DNA of 64,000 nucleotides from a virus. Shown one piece after another: positions 24,415-31,627 of the stretch. The stretch lies in the IMG/VR virus record IMGVR_UViG_3300046318_000439, positions 62,001 through 126,000 of that record; one strand, written 5' to 3'. Both the position numbers and the translations under genes were made by a program. Numbering within the stretch: position 1 is the stretch's first letter; every line of letters starts with the position of its first letter. The notes beneath the pieces were generated by a model. That model saw only the letters and a program-made list of their open reading frames with translations, was not told where the DNA came from and made no database searches.

Positions 24415-24878
24415 TATACAGCCTCCTTAGCAGTTTGTGTTGCTAAAAAGTTCTTAGCATTGTGAAAATACGTCGTTGCACCAGCTTTTGACATACTCAA
24501 TTCAGTCATAATCGCTTCGATGGCCACAGATTTGTCTGTAGTACCGAGTTTCTGCACGATTTCATACGCTTTTGCTTGCTTAGTACCGGCCTTAGCGCCA
24601 CGTAATACGCGCGTTGAACTAACTTTCATACCTACTGCTTCGATTTTCATGCTCATTTTGCTTCCTTTTTCACGTTTAATTGGTGTTACTACTGTTAACT
24701 CTTTGTCTTTAGTGGGTTTTTTCTTCTTATCAGCTGGATAACCAGGATATGTTGAAGTCATGTCACGTGTATTGTCCATCAACCACTCGTTATAATGCTT
24801 CAATCTATCTGTTAACTCTTGCTGATGAGGGTCACTATTACGGACTACCACTTCATCTTTCACTCTATTCTTCTTCAT
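24414..24878 (-). CDS. Hypothetical basic protein with C-terminal helix-turn-helix-like repeat
   Basis: 154 residues. The first 95 are charged and probably flexible. The last 50 (AKAYEIVQKLGTTDKSVAIE, LSMSKAGATTYFHNAK) resemble the end of the 46567-47049 protein (EIFEANRDKKASDVAKLIQV, TFANAYYYVSRVFK). This helical module recurs in T4-like phages and may bind DNA. Overlaps the DUF1281-like gene. Confidence 0.7.
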   Translation of the reverse strand: MKKNRVKDEVVVRNSDPHQQELTDRLKHYNEWLMDNTRDMTSTYPGYPADKKKKPTKDKELTVVTPIKREKGSKMSMKIEAVGMKVSSTRVLRGAKAGTKQAKAYEIVQKLGTTDKSVAIEAIMTELSMSKAGATTYFHNAKNFLATQTAKEAV

Positions 24879-25428
24879 ATATTCCTTTCATGGCAGCGTC
24901 ATAAGCTTCGAGTTGTTCTACTTCCTCTCTGGTTTCTAATATCTCACTAATACCCCACAGCTCATCCATGTACTCCGGAACATCCTCGCCAATCTCATAA
25001 CAGTCATCATCACCATTATTCCACTGGCCTACGAAATTCATTCCAGGCTCGAAGTAATCGAGTACTACTGAATCAAAACCATGGCCGCCCAGCTTCTCAA
25101 TTAAAGCTATCGGTGGACTCCATGCTGTATCGAATGAAGCTATGATGTAGCCAGGGCCTTCCTCTTGAATGACACCACCACTGATGTCCCACTTCGTTCC
25201 CCACTCAGCCACACTGAATGAGTACCAGTCTGCATATCCATACTTCTCAATCAAGGCCTCCGCCTTCGGAGCATCTTGTGGTCGTGTAGGGGAAGTAGTA
25301 TCTCTCAACTCGCCTGGCATAGAGAAGAATGCATCACACAGCCTGTCATTCTCGATAGCAGTCTTCGCACGTTCCACTAACCCTTGAGGGCCTTCTAGTC
25401 TCAAATAGTTATTGCACCAGTTAGGCAT
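24865..25428 (-). CDS. DUF1281/YubB-like ferredoxin-fold protein
   Basis: 187 residues with the family start MPNWCNNYLRLEGPQGLVER and the later AFDTAWSPP-type segment (IIASFDTAWSPPIALIEKL). Members occur in plasmids and phages, function unknown. Start and end overlap the neighbouring genes by 8 and 14 bases. Confidence 0.8.
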   Translation of the reverse strand: MPNWCNNYLRLEGPQGLVERAKTAIENDRLCDAFFSMPGELRDTTSPTRPQDAPKAEALIEKYGYADWYSFSVAEWGTKWDISGGVIQEEGPGYIIASFDTAWSPPIALIEKLGGHGFDSVVLDYFEPGMNFVGQWNNGDDDCYEIGEDVPEYMDELWGISEILETREEVEQLEAYDAAMKGIYEEE

Positions 25429-25732
25429 CAGCTGTCTCCTCGAATGAATCTACAATAGCATCCAACACTTCTTGTACTCTCTCAGATTCTGCTGTGTACA
25501 TTACATACTCACCATACTGCTTCACAAACTCTGAATCGATATACTCAAAGCCACCATAGTAATCTAAACTACGACGACGGTCAGCTGGAATAATAATACA
25601 TTCATAGTTGTACCAGAATAGACCAATTGCTCTCTTATCCAAACCAGTCGTTCTTGGTTCACCCTGCTTACAGTTCTTGTCGATAAAATCTTCAACAACC
25701 GTATTCACTTTATCATCTAAATCCATAATCAT
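25421..25732 (-). CDS. Hypothetical protein, 103 residues
   Basis: First gene of a unit behind the 25762 promoter. Mixed protein (EPRTTGLDKRAIGLFWYNYE, YYGGFEYIDSEFVKQYGEYV), acidic ends. Start could also be the ATG six bases downstream. Not recognised. Confidence 0.7.
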   Translation of the reverse strand: MIMDLDDKVNTVVEDFIDKNCKQGEPRTTGLDKRAIGLFWYNYECIIIPADRRRSLDYYGGFEYIDSEFVKQYGEYVMYTAESERVQEVLDAIVDSFEETADA

Positions 25733-25761
25733 AATAATTCCCTTTCTTCACTTTATAAACC

Positions 25762-25790
25762 ATTGTCCCTTATTTTGACAAAAAGGTCAA
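25762..25790 (-). promoter_or_regulatory. Early promoter of the repeated family
   Basis: Minus strand: TTGACC, 17 bp (starts TTTTTGTC, ends GG), GACAAT. Confidence 0.8.
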
Positions 25791-26014
25791 CTGGCCTCAA
25801 ACAGCTCGTCAATTGCAGCTCTATTGAACGGAAACTCACGACGACGTTCAATCTCAGACTCTAATAGTGTCAAATATACTTCATCCGTCACTGACTTAGA
25901 TTGTAGTTCAGAATACAACTGATATGTTCTCACCAAATACTCATCTGACAAGTCAGTAGGATGTTTAGTCATACCAGATTCGAATCTTTCTTGAATAACT
26001 GCTTTACTCATCAT
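25787..26014 (-). CDS. Hypothetical protein, 75 residues
   Basis: Start placed at the ATG at 26014 after GAGGTG, overlapping the small upstream gene. Helical (HPTDLSDEYLVRTYQLYSEL, LLESEIERRREFPFNRAAID). Not recognised. Confidence 0.65.
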   Translation of the reverse strand: MMSKAVIQERFESGMTKHPTDLSDEYLVRTYQLYSELQSKSVTDEVYLTLLESEIERRREFPFNRAAIDELFEAS

Positions 26015-26177
26015 CAAACACCTCTTCAAATTCGTTCATAATCAACATATCTTCAATCATATCAAAAGTCATATAACCAAGACAGGCCAACAACATTGTA
26101 CGAGCATCAATCATTCCTACATCTACCAACTCAATCGCTCTATCACGAGGATTGATATTCACTTCTGTATAACTCAT
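26004..26177 (-). CDS. Acidic hypothetical protein, 57 residues
   Basis: MSYTEVNINPRDRAIELVDV from the ATG at 26177, 28 bases after the -10 box; very acidic C-terminus (NEFEEVFDDE). Overlaps the next gene by 11 bases. Not recognised. Confidence 0.65.
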   Translation of the reverse strand: MSYTEVNINPRDRAIELVDVGMIDARTMLLACLGYMTFDMIEDMLIMNEFEEVFDDE

Positions 26178-26204
26178 TTTCACCCTTTCTTCAACTTATG
26201 AACC

Positions 26205-26233
26205 ATTGTCCCATAAAAAGGTCAAAAGGTCAA
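26205..26233 (-). promoter_or_regulatory. Early promoter of the repeated family
   Basis: Minus strand: TTGACC, 17 bp, GACAAT. Confidence 0.75.
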
Positions 26234-26527
26234 CTAGAATGAAAACCGCGAGTAGTAGCGGATTGGAGTGCGTTCTAAATGCGAGCTTTTGTATTTCAGC
26301 TCTTTTCCGAACTTTTGCTGATATGCCTGCATAAACGTAGCAGCATCACAATCTTCTTCCAAATAGACAGTATCACCCTTCATATATGAGTATGGTGTGA
26401 TTCTCTCCAACACGTCCAAGAAGACGAGCTCAGATCTCTTAACAGCCAACCAACCATGGCCAGGGTCACAGTGGAAGATATATTGTTTCTTACTCATACG
26501 ATACTTGTAGTTATAGACAAATTTCAT
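26234..26527 (-). CDS. Hypothetical protein, 97 residues
   Basis: Basic, aromatic protein (KFVYNYKYRMSKKQYIFHCD, YSYMKGDTVYLEEDCDAATF). Ends one base upstream of the next promoter. Not recognised. Confidence 0.7.
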   Translation of the reverse strand: MKFVYNYKYRMSKKQYIFHCDPGHGWLAVKRSELVFLDVLERITPYSYMKGDTVYLEEDCDAATFMQAYQQKFGKELKYKSSHLERTPIRYYSRFSF

Positions 26528-26712
26528 GACTCCTCCACATCAGCAAAGAATTCACGACCAACTTGCATGAATCTCATATAAGCTGAGATTTCATGTGGTT
26601 CGAAATCACCTAGATTATCACCCATGTACTGTACCGTCTCTAATACACCTTCGCCATGGTCTTTAGCTAATTGCTGGATGATCTCACATGCTCTAGCGAT
26701 ATCCATACTCAT
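26524..26712 (-). CDS. Hypothetical protein, 62 residues
   Basis: Helical (ARACEIIQQLAKDHGEGVLE). Four-base overlaps on both sides place it in the 27107 operon. Not recognised. Confidence 0.7.
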   Translation of the reverse strand: MSMDIARACEIIQQLAKDHGEGVLETVQYMGDNLGDFEPHEISAYMRFMQVGREFFADVEES

Positions 26713-26927
26713 ACTACCTCCAAATTCATCATTTTAAAGTATCCATCATTACCAGGAAGCAAACAACCACTCAACTTCTTACCGTCCTGATCTGTAATCT
26801 CTTGAACCAACAACCAGGGAATTGTATCACCAGCAGCATTCAAGTCCAAGTTAATATTAGTCACCTTACCAGTAAGAGTACCAGCTTTAGCAACCCACTT
26901 TAATGTATTACCGATTTCAATCTTCAT
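26709..26927 (-). CDS. Hypothetical protein, 72 residues
   Basis: Beta-rich small protein (IEIGNTLKWVAKAGTLTGKV, LSGCLLPGNDGYFKMMNLEV). Second gene of its operon. Not recognised. Confidence 0.7.
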   Translation of the reverse strand: MKIEIGNTLKWVAKAGTLTGKVTNINLDLNAAGDTIPWLLVQEITDQDGKKLSGCLLPGNDGYFKMMNLEVV

Positions 26928-26939
26928 CTTTACCCCTTA

Positions 26940-27107
26940 TTAGTAATTCGTAATCACATTTTCAATCAATTCAGCAATCAGATCTGAATTATACTCATAA
27001 GACTCAAAGTAAGACTGAATGTCAGCTTTTACAGTATCCAAATCCAACTCCATCTCATTACATAAAATCTGCAACTTCTTTTCATCAACATTAATTGTAA
27101 TATTCAT
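26940..27107 (-). CDS. Hypothetical protein, 55 residues
   Basis: MNITINVDEKKLQILCNEME followed by an acidic helix; ATG at 27107 is 30 bases after the -10 box and behind AAAGGGG. First gene of the operon. Not recognised. Confidence 0.65.
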   Translation of the reverse strand: MNITINVDEKKLQILCNEMELDLDTVKADIQSYFESYEYNSDLIAELIENVITNY

Positions 27108-27136
27108 CTTTACCCCTTTTGTATTAATATATGACC

Positions 27137-27165
27137 AGTATCCGTTTTTTTAACAAAAAGGTCAA
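27137..27165 (-). promoter_or_regulatory. Early promoter of the repeated family
   Basis: Minus strand: TTGACC, 17 bp (starts TTTTTGT), GATACT. Confidence 0.75.
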
Positions 27166-27198
27166 CAGGCCTACAAACACCAGCAAGATCCGGAGGGG

Positions 27199-27227
27199 TT
27201 GACTTAATTACGTTTTTCTGGGAAAAT
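27199..27227 (+). promoter_or_regulatory. Plus-strand early-type promoter before the HNH gene
   Basis: TTGACT, 17 bp ending GG, GAAAAT. Its leader contains ATGGACGTGGAG at 27260-27271, repeated behind the promoter at 27793. Confidence 0.55.
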
Positions 27228-27282
27228 GGTTTTAATGATTCGAACAGCATACTCTGGGGATGGACGTGGAGATATGGTTTAT

Positions 27283-27290
27283 TATAAATA
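27283..27290 (+). promoter_or_regulatory. T4-type late promoter for the HNH gene
   Basis: Exact TATAAATA, 18 bases before the ATG at 27308. Confidence 0.6.
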
Positions 27291-27307
27291 CCACAGGAGG
27301 ATGCAAA

Positions 27308-27796
27308 ATGAATGATAATGAACTGTATGAATTGTTCCATAGTAAGTACCGATATGAAGATGGTCAATTGATATCCAAACTAACTGGACAAGCAATCAAA
27401 AACAAAGCAACACGATATTTAAAATGTGAGCTTAAAATTAATGGTAAGACACACAACTTCAGAGTGCATAGAGTTATATTTCTGATGCATCATGGATATC
27501 TACCAACAATCGTCGATCACATCGACCGCGACATATACAATAACCGGATAGAGAATTTAAGAGCAGCTAGTCACAGTCAGAATAGCCAGAATCGCGGTGC
27601 GCAGTCAAACAACAAACTAGGTGTGAAGGGCGTATGTTTGAACACATCAAATAATGCCAAAAGCAAACCATACGCGGCCTTCATAAAAGCCAACGGCAAA
27701 AGATATCGAATCGGCTCTTTTGAAACCATCGAAGAGGCCTCTCGCGCTTATAACGACCATGCATCGTTGCATTTTGGTGAATTCAAGTCCAGTTGA
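27308..27796 (+). CDS. HNH homing endonuclease with AP2-like DNA-binding domain
   Basis: The start is ATG 27308 behind AGGAGG. The 162-residue protein has an HNH motif (FRVHRVIFLMHHGYLPTIVD, then HIDRDIYNNRIENLRAASHS) and an AP2-like C-terminal domain (KPYAAFIKANGKRYRIGSFE). An in-frame ATG at 27260 would add 16 residues but lacks a ribosome site. It lies between the leftward early block and the rightward small gene at 28055. Free-standing homing enzymes of this type are common in T4-like and T7-like phages. Confidence 0.88.
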   Translation: MNDNELYELFHSKYRYEDGQLISKLTGQAIKNKATRYLKCELKINGKTHNFRVHRVIFLMHHGYLPTIVDHIDRDIYNNRIENLRAASHSQNSQNRGAQSNNKLGVKGVCLNTSNNAKSKPYAAFIKANGKRYRIGSFETIEEASRAYNDHASLHFGEFKSS

Positions 27797-27821
27797 CCTT
27801 TTTGTCCTTTTCCCGGATAAT
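27793..27821 (+). promoter_or_regulatory. Plus-strand early promoter of the repeated family
   Basis: TTGACC, 17 bp (starts TTTTTGTCC), GATAAT. The -35 overlaps the HNH stop. The leader has ATGGACGTGGAG (27854-27865), which could begin a 21-codon peptide ending at 27919. No larger gene follows before the opposing promoter. Confidence 0.75.
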
Positions 27822-27920
27822 GATTACATAGATTTGAAGAGCTAACTCTCGGAATGGACGTGGAGGGTGGCCAACGATTCCTGGGTGCGCGAAAATTGGA
27901 GTCGGCTCTCCCACATTAAC

Positions 27921-27949
27921 AGTATCCCGGAAAATGGTCAAGAGGTCAA
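27921..27949 (-). promoter_or_regulatory. Minus-strand early promoter facing the HNH gene
   Basis: Minus strand: TTGACC, 17 bp, GATACT. It opposes the promoter at 27793. No minus-strand gene follows directly, so transcripts would run antisense to the HNH gene. Confidence 0.65.
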
Positions 27950-27987
27950 CGGATATGCTTACATCTCAGTCAAGTATTATTCAGCTG

Positions 27988-28016
27988 TTGACATTTTTTT
28001 CATAAACACGGATACT
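27988..28016 (+). promoter_or_regulatory. Plus-strand promoter with consensus -35
   Basis: TTGACA, 17 bp, GATACT, preceding the 28055 gene. Confidence 0.75.
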
Positions 28017-28054
28017 GTATAGAGTGACGTATTGTGCGTCTAATATTACATTAT

Positions 28055-28231
28055 ATGATTATATCGAGAAAACAAGCAATATTAGAATTAATAGAATATG
28101 ACATTAATGATATTAAATCTCTCAAGAAAAAGGAGATGTTATCATTAATCTCTGACCTATTATCAGACAGGTATTATGAATATACTAATGAAACCCTGTC
28201 CGATGAATATGTGGAGAAGATTATAGGATAA
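28055..28231 (+). CDS. Hypothetical protein, 58 residues
   Basis: MIISRKQAILELIEYDINDI and an acidic helical end (YYEYTNETLSDEYVEKIIG). A GTG at 28034 would add seven residues; neither start has a good ribosome site. Only rightward gene of this interval, behind the strong promoter at 27988. Confidence 0.6.
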   Translation: MIISRKQAILELIEYDINDIKSLKKKEMLSLISDLLSDRYYEYTNETLSDEYVEKIIG

Positions 28232-28734
28232 TCTATATTAACTATTATAATGTATAATAGACGGGATTATATTCTCTATTACCTAGTATAATGTCTAATA
28301 TGATTATACAGGATATACTGTGTATTATCGTGAAATAATCTCCTGGATTATCAAGGGGTTATATTATCTATTATCTCGTTGAATATACAGGGATTTTATA
28401 CGGTAGATTACAGCTGAATATAGCGGTTATACACTGAACGAGGCTGTACTTACGCTGGATCTGGAGAAGGTAAAAGGTCACCGAATCTAGCAGCGATTAA
28501 AGTTGAATTAGGCCTATAGTACCCCACCTTTTTCCGGTATTCCCTGAGTATTAGTTTAAGTTCATGCAGTGTATTCTACGACCATATTCTACCTGTTTTA
28601 TCCTTATCCTATTCCGATTGGTATTAGTTTAAGACGGGAGATTGATTTCTTACTATACGGCTTTTATTGTATACTACTGATTACTATATTGAAGGTATTA
28701 GTTTAAGACGGGGTATTGATATTTGATTAGTCGT
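28232..28734. other. AT-rich non-coding stretch between converging genes, with spaced repeats
   Basis: About 500 bases with no credible gene. The first 200 are very AT-rich with many short TATA/ATTAT runs. The last 200 hold three copies of TATTAGTTTAAG at 28549-28560, 28622-28633 and 28696-28707, spaced 73 and 74 bases. The latter two continue with GACGGG and ATTGAT. It could be a replication origin, termination zone or small RNA locus; the sequence does not decide. Confidence 0.5.
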
Positions 28735-29076
28735 CTAAAAGCGGACTGTATATTGTATCCTATTAGGGGATACTATTAGATAGTCTGTTATCTTTGCTGC
28801 TAGTAGTGATGAAGCGCATGTTACTATAAAGTCTTGCATTGAGCTATCACGATTCGCATACTTGCTATCCATATACTCTTTTGCTAGGCCTACACCGCAT
28901 CCTGCTAGACTACCTATTACTGGATCTTTTGTTAATAATGTGATTGAGCTTCCTATTGCTGCTCCCATGATAGCATGCTGACCTTTATCTTTACCATGCC
29001 AACTATCATTTGACCTTAATAATTCTCCGTATGATAATGATGGGACTAGCAATAAGGTTAGTAGCCACTTACTCAT
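28735..29076 (-). CDS. Secreted/lipoprotein-like protein, YfiM-type
   Basis: 113 residues from ATG 29076 (MSKWLLTLLLVPSLSYG), which is a signal peptide; the cleavage residue is Gly rather than lipobox Cys. Then WHGKDKGQHAIMGAAIGSSI and a second glycine-rich hydrophobic part (GSLAGCGVGLAKEYMDSKYA). This arrangement resembles YfiM/DUF2279 envelope proteins. It is the last gene of the long minus-strand accessory operon. A role at the cell envelope (e.g. lysis or exclusion) is speculative. Confidence 0.65.
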   Translation of the reverse strand: MSKWLLTLLLVPSLSYGELLRSNDSWHGKDKGQHAIMGAAIGSSITLLTKDPVIGSLAGCGVGLAKEYMDSKYANRDSSMQDFIVTCASSLLAAKITDYLIVSPNRIQYTVRF

Positions 29077-29290
29077 TATACTGATAATTTCTTTTCTTAT
29101 CAAACTCTATTGCCTCTTCCAATGTTCCTAGCTTATCTTGATTGTGTGCCTCTATTAGTTGATTAACCCATTCCTTCAGTTCGTTATGCCTTTTCATAAA
29201 CTGTTGTTTATTTCCATAATACCATCCATTAGACTCAACATCATTCAAATATGACAGCAATTGCTGATAATGGGTTTCTCTTAGCTTCAT
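29069..29290 (-). CDS. Hypothetical protein, 73 residues
   Basis: Helical, aromatic (KLRETHYQQLLSYLNDVESN, HNELKEWVNQLIEAHNQD). Overlaps both neighbours by a few bases. Not recognised. Confidence 0.7.
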   Translation of the reverse strand: MKLRETHYQQLLSYLNDVESNGWYYGNKQQFMKRHNELKEWVNQLIEAHNQDKLGTLEEAIEFDKKRNYQYNE

Positions 29291-29478
29291 CTGATCTTAT
29301 AATCGATTTTATTGCATGATGGGCACTGAACAGTCATCTTTGGTGGCATACTGGTTAACATGACGTTTGGCATAGGATAATACATCTCTACCCTACAATC
29401 ATCACATAGAACGCCAGCCTTGTTCTCTTGCTGGATAACCTGATGGCTTTGCCTATTATGTTCACTGATAGTTTTCAT
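29287..29478 (-). CDS. Zinc-ribbon-like protein, 63 residues
   Basis: Two Cys pairs, LCDDCRVEMYY and QCPSCNKIDYKIR, about 25 residues apart, form a likely zinc ribbon. Such small proteins often bind nucleic acid. Four-base overlaps with neighbours. Confidence 0.7.
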   Translation of the reverse strand: MKTISEHNRQSHQVIQQENKAGVLCDDCRVEMYYPMPNVMLTSMPPKMTVQCPSCNKIDYKIR

Positions 29479-29741
29479 TTGTGACCTATTCTTCGTAGTG
29501 TGTTTAATTCATTCCAACGATTGGTCGTCTTATGAATAGCAACACGGAAATCCATATACTCGTCAGTAGAACCACAAAACTCTACCTTCCACGTTTGATA
29601 CTTTGTCTTCACAATCGTTCCATAAACAACATCGTCCATGTGAATAACAGTAACGTTATCGTCAGAATAGGGAGATGTCTGCCTTTCCGTGAACTCTAAC
29701 TTTGGTACCTGGATAGGCTCTTTCTTCTTAAATGGCCACAT
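29475..29741 (-). CDS. Hypothetical protein, 88 residues
   Basis: Start placed at ATG 29741 (MWPFKKKEPIQVPKLEFTER), which forms TGATG with the upstream stop and follows AGAGGTGA. Beta-type body. Not recognised. Confidence 0.7.
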   Translation of the reverse strand: MWPFKKKEPIQVPKLEFTERQTSPYSDDNVTVIHMDDVVYGTIVKTKYQTWKVEFCGSTDEYMDFRVAIHKTTNRWNELNTLRRIGHK

Positions 29742-30193
29742 CACTTCACCTCTAACTTGAAACAAGTCTTTTCCTTGAACTTACGATATGCCAATGATAT
29801 GAATGATGGTCTCACTTCTGGAACAATGCCACCTTCTTGATAGAACATCGCCCAATACCGTTTTTTCTCGTACCGAGCATACAGTATAATGACATAACTT
29901 ATAATACCTGCCCCACCTAATACACCAAACGTGATCCAAACAATAGCGGCCATTGGATCAATAGCGTAGTCCAGGAATAACCAACCAATGAGATTACCAA
30001 TACTGAATAATACCCAAGATACAAATAGGATTGTGACAAATGTACAAAACATCGCCTTAATGATACCAAACGCCACCAATCGTATATACTGACATATATC
30101 AATCGTCTCACCTGGCTTTAGCTTACAATAACTATCCATACCGATATTAGCAAGCCACATATGCCAACTGTCATGTTTAATCTCTTGTTTCAT
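29741..30193 (-). CDS. Membrane protein, 150 residues
   Basis: Two or three membrane segments at about residues 38-75 (IKAMFCTFVTILFVSWVLFS, GNLIGWLFL) and 83-105 (AAIVWITFGVLGGAGIISYV), with soluble ends. Not recognised. First gene downstream of the junction-repeat series. Confidence 0.7.
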   Translation of the reverse strand: MKQEIKHDSWHMWLANIGMDSYCKLKPGETIDICQYIRLVAFGIIKAMFCTFVTILFVSWVLFSIGNLIGWLFLDYAIDPMAAIVWITFGVLGGAGIISYVIILYARYEKKRYWAMFYQEGGIVPEVRPSFISLAYRKFKEKTCFKLEVK

Positions 30194-30609
30194 TTCTCAC
30201 TCGCTTTCTTTAGTATTGCTCTAGCCAACCGTCTATGTGCTACATAAATGCCAGGATTTCTAGGCACTCCATATGTTTCATCAACAACTCGGTCTATTTC
30301 CTCATCACTTAACTCTCTTGGTGCGGTGTAGAGTGGAATAGTAAAGTTCTTAGCAATATCTTTATCCATATCAGAAAAATCTTCAACATGGTAAATTGTT
30401 TTGCTTTTGCTCATAAATGCAACAGGCTTTGGATTGTTTTTTAATAGAAGTTCTTGAACTGCATTTAATACTGCTTTTGCAGTTTCATCTACTGACATAT
30501 TAGGATTTACTTCAATCTTTCTATCGGCAGTAATTCTCATAGCCCATTCAGTATCGTAATTATTGAATGTAATAGTATTTGGTGGTGTATCTATTTTTTC
30601 TAATTTCAT
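30190..30609 (-). CDS. Junction-series protein with RELSDEE/KKASEK C-terminal module
   Basis: 139 residues. Unique N-terminus, then PVAFMSKSKTIYHVEDF and IPLYTAPRELSDEEIDRVVD, ending RRLARAILKKASEK. The same C-terminal pattern ends the proteins at 31116, 31400 and 31624. The KKASEK codons are part of the 22-bp repeat that also supplies the next gene's ATG. Function unknown. Confidence 0.75.
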   Translation of the reverse strand: MKLEKIDTPPNTITFNNYDTEWAMRITADRKIEVNPNMSVDETAKAVLNAVQELLLKNNPKPVAFMSKSKTIYHVEDFSDMDKDIAKNFTIPLYTAPRELSDEEIDRVVDETYGVPRNPGIYVAHRRLARAILKKASEK

Positions 30610-30788
30610 TTCTCACTCGCTTTCTTTATTTCATCAGCAGTAAATTGACCTAGTGCATATATGCCATAAACTCCAATAGTATTTAAAAAGGCAGACAACA
30701 ATCCTTCATGGTATTTACTAATAAAAGCCATTGTTAATATGACTAAAGTGAAAACTCTCCATTTATAAGACCAAATCTTTTTAATCAT
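30606..30788 (-). CDS. Junction-series membrane protein, 60 residues
   Basis: Two hydrophobic segments (VFTLVILTMAFISKY, LLSAFLNTIGVYGIYALGQF) and the shared end DEIKKASEK. Junction repeats lie at both ends. Confidence 0.7.
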   Translation of the reverse strand: MIKKIWSYKWRVFTLVILTMAFISKYHEGLLSAFLNTIGVYGIYALGQFTADEIKKASEK

Positions 30789-30791
30789 TTC

Positions 30792-30974
30792 TCACTCGCT
30801 TTCTTTAACCCAAACCCACCCAAGTAATTCTTCGGTGTTTTTAATTTGTTCAGGAGTAAATTGTTTATACATAGCAAAACTTATATAACTATATCCATCA
30901 CCTATTTTCCAATGACCTACTGGTTTAGGCGGTGTTGCCATGCTGATTATTTGTGGACTATCTAAATTTATCAT
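30792..30974 (-). CDS. Junction-series protein, 60 residues
   Basis: MINLDSPQIISMATPPKPVG, TPEQIKNTEELLGWVWVKESE. Here the junction repeat is read in a different frame, giving KESE and a stop three bases before the next ATG. Soluble, not recognised. Confidence 0.7.
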   Translation of the reverse strand: MINLDSPQIISMATPPKPVGHWKIGDGYSYISFAMYKQFTPEQIKNTEELLGWVWVKESE

Positions 30975-30990
30975 TTCTCACTCGCTTTCT

Positions 30991-31119
30991 TTAGCTTTTG
31001 CCAACAAAATAACCAATCGTATAAAACACAATAGCTACTACCATTGGGTGTTTTAAAACACGAATAACCCATCTTCGCCAATCACCACTAAGAAACCAGT
31101 CAAGAATTTCAATAATCAT
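30991..31119 (-). CDS. Junction-series membrane protein, 42 residues
   Basis: MIIEILDWFLSGDWRRWVIR, then one membrane segment (VVAIVFYTIGYFVGKS). The stop falls just before the junction repeat, so the repeat serves only as leader for the next gene. Confidence 0.6.
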   Translation of the reverse strand: MIIEILDWFLSGDWRRWVIRVLKHPMVVAIVFYTIGYFVGKS

Positions 31120-31403
31120 TTCCCACTCGCTTTCTTTATTAGTTCTTTAGCAAAAGCAACTTCATCTAATTTGCTATTTCCGTATATATCCATATTAGAA
31201 CAGTGCATAGCAATATAAGCTATTTCCTCATCACTTAACTCTCTTGGTGTGTATTGTGCAGGTCTAGCGTCATACTCACCATAATGTTTATCGCATAAGC
31301 ATCCATAAAATACAGCAGGTTCGCATTCCCTAGTTTCACCATCCCATTCGCTTGGGAAACCGCCATATTCTGATTCACAGCCACAGGTCAGTATATAAGT
31401 CAT
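31116..31403 (-). CDS. Junction-series Cys-rich protein, 95 residues
   Basis: Four Cys near the N-terminus (ILTCGCESEYGG, YGCLCDKHYGEYD) suggest metal binding. YTPRELSDEEIAYIAMHC and the end KELIKKASGK are the shared module. Confidence 0.72.
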   Translation of the reverse strand: MTYILTCGCESEYGGFPSEWDGETRECEPAVFYGCLCDKHYGEYDARPAQYTPRELSDEEIAYIAMHCSNMDIYGNSKLDEVAFAKELIKKASGK

Positions 31404-31627
31404 TTCTCACTTGCCTTCTTTAGGATTGCTCTAACCTGCTTTAAACAAACCTGAGCTTTATATCCATCCCATTCACTTTTAGGAATAAACAATTCCTCTA
31501 GTATCTCATCATCGCTCAACTCTCTATACTTAACGACTTCAACGACTTCGGAATCTTCTCCAGCAACTCTACTACTTGAGGCACATGCGCAACCTCGCTC
31601 GTAACAATCAATGTCCATGTATTTCAT
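31400..31627 (-). CDS. Junction-series protein, 75 residues
   Basis: DIDCYERGCACASSSRVAGE, then KYRELSDDEILEELFIPKSE and the shared end VRAILKKASEK. Little more than the common C-terminal module plus a short Cys-bearing head. Confidence 0.72.
   Translation of the reverse strand: MKYMDIDCYERGCACASSSRVAGEDSEVVEVVKYRELSDDEILEELFIPKSEWDGYKAQVCLKQVRAILKKASEK

Noticed and set aside
27110-27367. 85-codon minus-strand frame overlapping the HNH start
   Set aside because: Overlaps a promoter and the HNH gene, has no ribosome site, and its sequence is unlike a real protein.
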